Assembly: GCA_012845835.1 (NCBI GenBank)
Contig: JABAKD010000002.1
Coordinates: forward strand, 23,093,518 to 23,157,517
Source: Undaria pinnatifida
Taxonomy: Eukaryota > Sar > Phaeophyceae > Laminariales > Alariaceae
Reading direction: 5' to 3'
Length of the DNA: 64,000 nt
Part shown: piece by piece, positions 55,325-64,000 of the stretch
Layout: each line of letters starts with the position of its first letter
Numbering within the stretch: position 1 is the stretch's first letter
Made by a program: the position numbers and the translations under genes
Notes under the pieces: generated by a model
Databases searched by the model: none
Told to the model about the DNA's origin: nothing
Seen by the model: the letters and a program-made list of their open reading frames with translations, nothing else

Positions 55325-55695
55325 TAAAACATGCCCCCCCCTCCCCCCCCTTCCTTTTCAACCCCCCCCCCCCGCCCGCCCCCCGCCCCCACCTCACCCC
55401 CGTTGAAAACCCCGCCCTCCCCTCACCGGTTATACATACGAGTTACAGGATATAACTGATAAACTGATGCATTTCCTTCCACAGCTAGCTGCTGTCAGAT
55501 TTTGTCCCCCTCAAAAACGGATTTTATTGTCTCCGCGCACAATGGTACAAGCCACACTGTAGTTCTAAGGGGGGTCGTTGACTTACCAAACCCTTGATAG
55601 GGACACACCCAGTTATACGCGCGACCGGAGTATCACACACAGCTTGCAAAGATGAGCTTCGACGAAATGTTCGGTCTCACAGCTGGAGCGTTTTT
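55325..55695 (-). repeat. G-rich repeat R1, inverted 5' part
   Basis: The minus strand carries CTCCAGCTGTGAGACCGAAC, GTGATACTCCGGTCGCGCG, AGGGGGACAAAATCTGACAG and then a G-rich stretch; corresponds to 6265-6620. Confidence 0.8.
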
Positions 55696-56389
55696 TTTTT
55701 TATACCAGGCAATATACACCGTCATACGACACTGGTACTGGAGGAGCAAGGTCGAGATCGGCAATCGTAGCGGTTGACGGGTTCTTGGGTTTCCAGTGCG
55801 GTAACGGAAAGAGCGTTTTAATACCCATCCGTGGCGCGGGTATCGGGCGATTCCAGGCTTCCTTATACAATACAGGGACACCTGATAATAGCAAGAACCA
55901 GCGTTGGCAAGAAGGGTACATATACTCAAATTTTTCAGCGATATCAGAAATCCGAGGGGCCCTCATAACCAAGGTTACGCCATGGGAAGTCCCATCCGTT
56001 TTTGCGACCCGGTTTTCTCGCCACTCGCACGGAGTGACTAATAATAGTACCTCACGGACAAAAATGCCTCAGGCGACTTATTTTGGCGCAGCGTAGCTTA
56101 CCACCCCATTTCGCGGGGATTCATATCGCAACCTTAACTCAACACGAAAACTTGGAACTGCAAAGGAGCGCAGGGAGATCACTCGCGCGAGTGATCCGGA
56201 GCCATCGCAAAAAAAGCCCCCAACCCCCCCCCCCCCTCCCGCTACGGTAGTCTTCGCCCTATACAGTATACCCAAGTTGATGTAGCACGCCCCGTCTTCC
56301 AAATAAGAAACTTCTGCCCGTGGGATAACACTTGTGTTTCTTGTTTGGTGCGTCCTGTACTGACTGACGTTAGAAGCTGGAAAGCCCGA

Positions 56390-57188
<799 letters not shown>

Positions 57189-57569
57189 TGACGCAAACGT
57201 TGTGATGAACAATTTTTTTTCAATCAAATGCAGTTGTATCCGTTACAACGTTCCTAGTAGCCCCATCATAGAAACGCTTGTCGGGGTTGCGCGGCGTATG
57301 ATTTCCTCTACTAAAAGGTCGTTTTTTTTTGTTTTGTTGAATTTGTTTGCTTATTATTGTGAGGGTGTGTAGAGTAGAGCTCTCCGCGTTGATAAACGTT
57401 TCGGAGAAGGGGGGGGGGATAAAAATAAATAACGACCAGTCAAAAATCGACACACATACATGCCAGAGTACGAACATGTGCACACCATCGTGTTTCTGAT
57501 CCTTCTTCCTCAATTGAAGACAACTCTATCTATGATAGAGGTTCACCCGTTTTTTTTTTCTCAATACTA

Positions 57570-57690
57570 CCCCTCAATTTTGGGAGCTTAAGACCACTCC
57601 CAAAAAACCCGATTTGGAAATAAAAAAAATAAAACCACTCGTACCGGTAAGGAAAAAAAAAATCCTCACACACGGCCCATGGGTACAAGA
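57570..57690 (-). repeat. Interspersed repeat R7, inverted copy
   Basis: CCTCAATTTTGGGAGCTTAA, CCACTCCCAAAAAACCCGAT and CGGCCCATGGGTACAAGACG are the diverged complement of 13320-13450. Confidence 0.6.
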
Positions 57691-58257
57691 CGAGCATATC
57701 ATGCAAAACACAACGGCCTAGATTTCACACGATTTCGGGGGGTAAAGGAGCGTCCCCGTCATTCAGACAAGAGAAAAAAAATGCCAAAAGTGCACAGTAC
57801 TTCTTTGAAATTTCGTACCATGCGTCACCTTCACACAATACACACAACAACATACCGATTATTGCTGAGTAAGCTTAAAAACACGCAACCCACCCGCCGA
57901 TAAGCAAAAAAAACCATTTATTTGACCTAATGCAGGCGACGGGATGGTTGGTTAATCGGGTAAAATCTTTTGTTTTGACCTCTTCCAAAAACATTTTTTT
58001 TTCTGGGTCAAGGTGTGTGTGTGCAGTACGGAGCTCCCTTCTTTTTCTTCAAGGAGCCCCCGAAAAATCACTCGTGCACCTCTTCCGTAGGCATGCGTCT
58101 CATTCATGTCTTCTTGAGGCAAATAATCAAAAAAAAAAAAATGCAAAAAAAGAAACTGACGCGCTCCGGCGACATTGGATTTCCGAGTCCCGTCCTTGAG
58201 GTTCTTGTTTCGACTGATTCTACGACAGACAATAGCCCCCCCCCAAAAAAAAAATTC

Positions 58258-58455
58258 GACTCACGAGCGGTTCCTGAAAGGATGCGGTTCACCCTTCATG
58301 CGATTCGCCGAACACCTCACGGCGCTTCGCGCTTGGTGCAAAGCAATGTCTGCCTGGTTGGTGAAAACCCGACGTCCTCCGTCCCGGCATTGTAGAGATG
58401 CAAGGGTCTATGGTCATACGACTACGGCCTTTACAAACTGAGTACCACCCCCCAC
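58258..58455 (+). repeat. Interspersed repeat R4, 3' part
   Basis: TTCACCCTTCATGCGATTCG, GAACACCTCACGGCGCTTCG, GTCTGCCTGGTTGGTGAAAA and CATACGACTACGGCC; 5' part absent. Confidence 0.75.
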
Positions 58456-58499
58456 CCCCCCCGGCCAAAACCCAGCGTTTTTTTCTTTAACGAACGTTT

Positions 58500-59075
58500 C
58501 ATGGCCGCTCGACACGAGGAAGGATGCTATGAAAAAACAAATCTTGACATATTTTCTTGTTCGCAAAGGGCTACCAGACGATGACGTCGGGGTGGCAAGG
58601 GGCGCCGCATTTCAGGAGTCACGGCCGGGAGCTAGTTTCAAAACTGGTCAGCAGTTTCGTTGAAGAAAAGTTTGGCGGGGGGGGGGCGTAGAACGGCTCT
58701 GTTGGGCAAAACATGCTACCTGTATTAACAGCAGGCGCCATTTCTTGGGGGGTAGGCCTGCCTGTAAAATGGCCGGTAGTGTACTTTAGCATGAAGTATG
58801 TTGACGCGTGCTTCGATAGACGGGAACCACATTTTCTTCAAGGTTCCCCAATTTGGAAGCTCAAGACACCCCTCCCAAAAGCTGATTTGGACCTCTCCCA
58901 AAAGCTGAGTTGAAGAAAAATACAACTGCTACCGCAGATGAAAAAATCCTTTGGCCTAGGTACACAACGAGAATCGCGGAAATAAAAACGTCGTTTTTTT
59001 CCGACGATTCGGGGTCAAGGAGTGTCTTAAGTCATCCAGAAAACAGAAAATAGCCAAAAAAAGGTATACCTCTAT
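58500..59075 (-). repeat. Interspersed repeat R7, most complete copy
   Basis: Joins two blocks that are separate elsewhere: 58540-58690 (mate of 3655-3800) and 58830-58955 (mate of 13342-13455 and 28296-28385). GGTTCCCCAATTTGGAAGCT, CTCAAGACACCCCTCCC and TAGGTACACAACGAGAATCG are landmarks. This sets the element's length at 550 bp or more. Confidence 0.65.
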
Positions 59076-59317
59076 CATCCCACATGTTTTGTTGTATGCC
59101 TTGCATAGACGACTCTACGTTTCTGGCCCATTTTGAAAAAAAAAAAATGGCACGCGATGATTGGCGAACTACTCCAACTCCAGCACCGTCTTATGATATT
59201 GCCCTGGGAGGCTATCAGGGCCCTATCATACAATAACCGCTCATTGAGGGCACTGTGTCTTAGCGTCCACTGTACACGCGAAAAAGATAACACCTCGGAG
59301 TAAAAAGCAAGGAAGGT

Positions 59318-59640
59318 TCTAAGGTACGGTAAGGTAGGATAAATCGGAGTAAGATAGGGAAGGGTGTGGTATGGAAGGGTGTGGTAGGGTAGGGCAGGGT
59401 AGGGTATTGCAGGGTAGGGTAGGGTAGGGTATTGTAGGGTAGGGTAGGGTAGGGTAGGGTAGGGTAGGGTAGGGTATACGGCAGGGTAGGGTAGGGTAGG
59501 GTAAGGTAAGGTAGGGTGGGGTAGGGTACGGTAGGGTAGGGTAAGGTAACGTAGGGTAAGGTAGGGTAGAGTAGGCAGGGGTAGGGTAGGGTAGGGTAGG
59601 GTAGGGTAGGGTAAGGTTAGGTAAGGTGAGGTAAGGCATG
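59318..59640. repeat. GGGTA pentamer array
   Basis: About 60 GGGTA units with frequent AGGTA and GGGTG variants. On the plus strand it reads (TAGGG)n, not the six-base TTAGGG telomere repeat. A second array of the same unit is at 63328-63418. Confidence 0.92.
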
Positions 59641-60359
59641 ACATGGGTGGACAAGAATACAACGCAAGCATAAACAAGGATACACGGAGAAAGAGTGAAG
59701 CTCAAGAGTCTCCGGCACTGGCGTCCACCCCCCCCCTCACCCCACCCCCAGCTCCCGGTGGCGTTCAGAACAAAAAAACGATTGTATTTTTACCGGCGGT
59801 AACACCTCTCTTCCGTTCGATCTTCAGCACGCGCAGCATACGTGCCCGATCCAATCCAATCTACGAATCTAAAAATCTCCCCAGGTTAAATGATGTAATT
59901 CTCCGCTCCCCGGCCATCCCTTGAGCCTTGTTATGATAGCCCTGTCACAACAACTATGCAAAAAGCCCCCATCAAAACAAGACACAACATTCGTCTCATG
60001 ACACGCGGAACCTGTGACACCCCCCCCTCCCGCATGTCAACGAGGACAACTTGGAGAGGAAGACCAAACCGGCGGTGCCCCGCCCCCCTGCCCCCCCCCC
60101 CATCTTCTCTTGCACACTTGACGGTTTCTATGTATCCCTACCCTACCTCTCCTTGCCTTCCCTTCCCAACCAGCCGCGTTACCGTTCGCTCTAGCCCCCC
60201 GCCGCCCCCTCCCAACCTCATCCTTCGTTTTAATCCCATCCCTCCCAGTCATCTCTTAAGGTGGTGTAGGGCGCATCGCGGCGCCTTGAGGCAACATCAA
60301 CACAACGACGTGAGGAAGACAGCCAGACAGACAAGACGGACCACTTTGCTTCCTTTAAC
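59641..60359. other. Intergenic beyond the IF-2 3' end
   Basis: C-rich segments (59728-59760, 60085-60105) and no recognised gene. A 137-codon plus-strand frame (59956-60369) is proline- and arginine-rich without motifs. Confidence 0.4.
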
Positions 60360-60365
60360 AACGGC

Positions 60366-60680
60366 CTAAAATATCAATCAACCAATCAATTGATCGATCG
60401 ATCGATCGTTGACCACTAAACCAATCAACTATTCAACACACCAGCTGATATATCAATCAATCGATCAACCAATCAACCAGTCAATGAACCAACCTACTAA
60501 TCAACGCATCAATCAACAATCGGTCAACCAATCAACGACTTATGCATAAATCAATCAATCAATCAATCAACCAGCCCACCAGTCACTCAACCAACCAACC
60601 GATCGATCAACCAGCCGGTCAATTAAATAACCAACCAATCAATCAGTCAAGCAGTCAATCAATCAGCCAATGAATCAATC
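60366..60680. repeat. Degenerate CAAT tetranucleotide array
   Basis: AATCAATCAACCAATCAA-type units with a (GATC)n core at 60392-60409. It begins within the stop codon region of the IF-2 gene (stop at 60677-60675) and would form its 3' untranslated sequence. Confidence 0.85.
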
Positions 60681-62708
60681 CATCTTATAGCACTCGATCA
60701 AGTCGCCTTCTTGGAAGTCTTCGAAACCCTCCACCTGTCCATAACAAAAACAATACCATCAACAACACAAAAACGCATTAACAAAACGACGTATCAGTGC
60801 ACAAAACATAATAAAAGAGGTGTCAGGTATCAATAAAACAGAAACAAACGAGGCATCCGTCAGTCGTTGAATGAAACGTGATGCACGTTCGGACGCACGT
60901 TCACGTCGTTGCGCGCGCGAGCAAGCGAGTTCATCGAGCCATGCGGTCAGAAAAAGAGCGGTGAGGGGCTGGGCCGGGGAATGGGGACGTGGGAGGGAGT
61001 ATCGGTCGAGGGTTTGCCCCAGGGAGGACACGAGAGGACACCATGGAGTAAAAACGATAGGGACGTCGGGACGTCTTCAAAACACTTTTTTTTTCATCAA
61101 TTTACATAATTTTTCACGCGCCGGACATATCACGGATCCCCACTTGATGATCTAGATCCTTCAGGGAAGATCTGTATGGTCTAGTTCATGCTACCCGGCA
61201 GAGGAGCCGTACGAGCTGCACGATCACGGATCCCCACTTGATGATCTAGATCCTTCAGGGAAGATCTGTATGGTCTAGTTTATGCTACCCGGCAGAGGAG
61301 CCGTACGAGCTGCACGATCACGGATCCCCACTTGATGATCTAGATCCTTCAGGGAAGATCTGTATGGTCTAGTTCATGCTACCCGGCACAGGAGCCGTAT
61401 GAGCTGCACGAGCCAACACATGCTTCCTTGGTTGGATCTGTACATACACAAATCCTGCACAACATCCTCATAACAGGTTCTAGGCGATCCATCTAGATGA
61501 TCTATCTAGATGATCTATCTAGATGATCTACGAGTCTAGATGATTTACTGACTCATCCCACGGTAGGGGTGTAGCACAAGTTTCGAAGAAGTTCCTGAGA
61601 TCCTAACATGAGGAGAGGTCAATATTAACATCAACATCAATATCAACATCAACATCACCCGAAACGTGACTGACTTCAAAGGCATTCGCTCGCGCAATCC
61701 GACCAACCCTTCCATGCGCTGGGACCACTCCTGAAACAAACATACTTGAAAAAAAAAGGTATCAGACTAACGACTCATGCTGCCGTAGAGATGCGCCCCT
61801 TTCTTTTCTGCGGCTTCTACTTGAGTTTTGATAGAGAAAATGAAGCATGTCTGTGTCGGGATCCCTGGAGATTGCATAAAAATGGTAGGCGAGCCCCCCC
61901 AGAACCAGTCTTGGGTTCAGCTCGGCGCGCGCGGGCTAGCAAGGGCACGCCGAACGCAAGCGAGTTGGGTCTCTTGCTGATATCGTGGGCAGACACGAGG
62001 TAAGATATCGTGGGCAGACATTACGTAAGTCCCTGAATTGGCCAGCCAGCCAAGCCAGGCATTTGACACGTATTTCCTTTCTATTTCGGGTTATTTATTC
62101 CCCACCCCAAAAAACTGATTTTGAAAAAAAAAAAAACGAAACCGAAACCGAAAACGAAAACTGCAACCCGGTGGACAATCCCATGTTATAATGGGAATTA
62201 AAAAAAGAAAGAAAACAATTTCGCGGAAAACAAACAAAAAGAGAGAGAATTGGACAATCCCATGATATAATAGGAATTGAAAAAAGAAGAAGAAAAAATC
62301 GCGGAAAACCAAAAAAAGAGAGAGAATTCCGAAGATTTCGGGCTAAGGGGCCTTGTCGCCCTCAAAACGTTCCAGCCAGAAATTGCTACCAGCTACCTCT
62401 ACCGAAGCACGAGTGTAACCAACTTAAGGTACTTCCTTCCTTGCTTGAGGAGTTCAGCCGGCCAGGAAAAAAAGCATTTAACCCCAAAAAGTGCACCCCC
62501 TACCGCCCTATAGAGGGATGGCACTTATTACGTGTGAATGCTCTCCGCCGATAAAACCCGACACACAAAAAAAAGGCAACGAAAAAAAACAACCAGCCAG
62601 CCAGCCACCCCCCTTTTTCCACTCCAGGGAGACTGGAGCCTGTCCTGTCACCGCGGACTTGGTTATGCAAGTTATGCGAGTTAGTGTGACAACAACAACA
62701 ACAACACC

Positions 62709-62745
<37 letters not shown>

Positions 62746-63959
62746 CCAACCAGCACCAGCACCAACACCAACCAGCACCAGCACCAACAACAACACCAAC
62801 ACCAAAACACCAACCAGCACCAACACCAAAACCAACACCAAAACACCAACCAGCACCAACACCAACACCAAAACACCAACCAGCACCAGCACCAACACCA
62901 ACACCAACACCACCACTAACACCAAACACCAACAACAACACCAACACCAACACCAACACCAACACCAACACCAACACCAACACCAACACCACCACTAACA
63001 CCAAACACCAACAACAACACCAACACCAACACCAACAACACCAACAACAACCCTCCCCACCCCCTTCGATTCAAAAACCAACAAGATATAAAACCTTACC
63101 TGGATACCGCACTCAGTGCCCGTGACCATCTGCTGCACGTCGGCCTTAACGTTCTTCAAAGTCTTGACCTTGCCCTCGTGGATTATGCGCCCCAGCCGCT
63201 TCACCAGCACGTTGCCCCCCTTGTTGATAACCCCGTCTTCCACTAAGCTACCCGCAATGTTACCCACCTGTATAATAAACAATTGGATTATGTACAGTTA
63301 GGTCTTTAGTGCGCTAGCATGGTATAGTAAGGTAGGGTAGGGTAGGGTAGGGTAGGGTAGGGTAGGGTTGGGTAGCGTAGCGTAGGGTAGGGTAGGGTAG
63401 GGTAGGGTAGGGTAGGAAAGGGTACATAATTGCATGCCCTTTTGTTGATAACTCCGTCTTCCACCGAGCTATCGGTGATGATACCCACCGGTATCATAAA
63501 TAATTGCAGCACAGTGTTGCATTCAATGCATTGGTATGGAATGGTATGGTATGGTATGGTATGGTATGGTATGGTATGGTATGGTATGGTATGGTGTGGT
63601 ATGGTATGGTATGGTATGGTATGGTATGGCATGGTATAGTATGATATGGTGGTATGGTATGGTATGGTACGGTATGATACGGTACCGTATGCTATTGTAC
63701 GGTATAGTATGGTACGGTACGATACGGTACTGATTGTACAGTACAGTACAGTACAGTACAGAAAAGCCCTAACAAATAGCATGTACAGTAATGTCACGCC
63801 ACAGTTTGTTGCTTGACCTGCTCACGGCATGTACAACCCCCCCTCCTTTCCCCCGCTCCCTCTCGCCAACCACTGACCTTTCCGATGTTGAAGATAAGCT
63901 TGACCATTGCCTTACCCGTGTACACTCCGTCCGGCGTAGGGGACACCAGCTCATCCAGC
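60675..63959 (-). CDS. Bacterial-type translation initiation factor IF-2, C-terminal exons (partial)
   Basis: Three exons on the minus strand: 63959-63878 (continues off the window through an upstream intron), 63267-63100, and 60734-60675 with TGA at 60677-60675. Splice sites are GT-AG (GGAAAG|GTCAGT, ATACAG|GTGGGT, ATCCAG|GTAAGG, GGACAG|GTGGAG). The first exon encodes the end of domain III (LDELVSPTPDGVYTGKAMVK); the second is the start of domain IV with VGNIAGSLVEDGV and ends in GTECGIQ; the last gives VEGFEDFQEGDLIECYKMD. Domain IV of IF-2 binds the formylmethionyl end of initiator tRNA. The sequence is the bacterial/organellar form, not eIF5B, so the product should act in plastid or mitochondrial translation; which one cannot be told without the N terminus. 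The last intron (2.4 kb) holds R5 copies and a CACCAA array. A degenerate copy of the second exon lies in the upstream intron. Confidence 0.9.
61131..61412 (-). repeat. Three 94-bp tandem units of R5
   Basis: Units at 61131-61224, 61225-61318 and 61319-61412 are nearly identical (CACGGATCCCCACTTGATGA, GGGAAGATCTGTATGGTCTA, GGAGCCGTACGAGCTGCACG). Elsewhere in the window R5 has only one such block, so amplification is local and recent. Intronic in the IF-2 gene. Confidence 0.95.
61413..61716 (-). repeat. Remainder of the R5 copy
   Basis: Includes CTAGATGATCTAT units (61487-61540), the CATCCCACGGTAGGGGTGTA block, a CATCAACATCAATATCAACA tract and CGAATGAGCG-type end ATTCGCTCGCGCAATCCGAC; the inverse of 4306-4460. 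Confidence 0.7.
62686..63050. repeat. CAA/CACCAA microsatellite in the last IF-2 intron
   Basis: CAACAACAA passing into CACCAACACCAA with CAGCACCAA variants; two near-identical halves meet around 62915-63010. Translated Val/Leu/Cys/Trp-rich frames are artefacts. Confidence 0.93.
63328..63418. repeat. GGGTA pentamer array (IF-2 intron)
   Basis: About 18 GGGTA units with GCGTA variants; same unit as 59318-59640. Confidence 0.92.
63430..63515 (-). pseudogene. Degenerate duplicate of an IF-2 exon 5' end
   Basis: Matches 63215-63290 at about 75% over some 75 bp, including intron sequence upstream of the exon. The splice acceptor ACAG|GTGGGT of the real exon reads ACCGGTGGGT here, so it cannot be used, and after the SSVEDGVINK segment homology stops at the GGGTA array. 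Confidence 0.8.
63531..63735. repeat. TATGG pentamer array, degrading to GGTAC variants
   Basis: About 25 GGTAT units (63534-63670), then GGTACGGTATGATACGGTAC-type decay, then (CAGTA)n at 63738-63762. Confidence 0.92.
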
Positions 63960-64000
63960 CTGTTTATCAATATCAACCAAGGGACCGGGGGGGGGTTATA

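Noticed and set aside
59318-59640. Telomere or subtelomere
   Set aside because: Pentamer rather than hexamer unit, degenerate, and surrounded by ordinary genic sequence on both sides.
62340-62420. Candidate last IF-2 exon on the minus strand (frame with FEGDKAP)
   Set aside because: Needs a frame that the preceding exon does not supply; the exon at 60734-60675 fits phase, splice sites and family sequence far better.
62491-63004. Thr/Asn/Gln- or Val/Leu-rich frames
   Set aside because: Translations of the CACCAA microsatellite within the IF-2 intron.

Overview
The window looks like nuclear DNA of an intron-rich, repeat-laden eukaryote. The most economical fit is a stramenopile, probably a brown alga of the Ectocarpus kind; this is inference from gene architecture and repeat style, not a database match. 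Support: short conserved exons separated by introns of up to 4.5 kb, abundant microsatellites, long G tracts, tRNA-like interspersed repeats, and a bacterial-type (organellar) IF-2 gene encoded with spliceosomal introns.

Three conserved multi-exon genes can be assembled. (1) On the minus strand, 15785-19928, is a MYND-SET-TPR (SMYD-like) lysine methyltransferase in four exons. (2) Divergently on the plus strand, 22015-35336, is a eukaryotic-type CDP-diacylglycerol synthase (phosphatidate cytidylyltransferase) in seven exons, 431 codons, with two introns best explained by GC donors. (3) On the minus strand, 60675 to about 63959 and running off the right edge, are the last three exons of a bacterial-type translation initiation factor IF-2. 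Less certain genes are a single-exon disordered protein (2180-3370) and a small multi-pass membrane protein (51290-51805) followed by decaying tandem copies of its 3' end.

The rest is repeats. 3.4-15.7 kb holds two near-identical 1.3 kb G-rich units, tandem arrays, a SINE-like copy and an inverted-repeat-bounded segment. 37.4-41.9 kb is a candidate 4.5 kb transposon with long composite inverted arms and a possible 8-bp target-site duplication. 43.2-45.1 kb holds a broken tyrosine-recombinase element. 46.6-47.8 kb holds a 255-bp GTT tract and a palindrome array. 56.4-57.2 kb is an 800-bp AGT/AGC array. 59-63.8 kb holds TAGGG/TATGG pentamer arrays and a duplicated IF-2 exon fragment. Seven interspersed families (called R1-R7 below) recur across the window and several copies sit inside introns of the real genes.

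The genes do not form a pathway; they are neighbours. The most novel observations are the composite long-inverted-repeat element, a family with CAGGG ends built of GGGTC repeats, strong over-representation of the near-palindrome TACCTGGTA/TACCAGGTA, the GC donors of the lipid gene, and the dead exon duplicate in the IF-2 gene.
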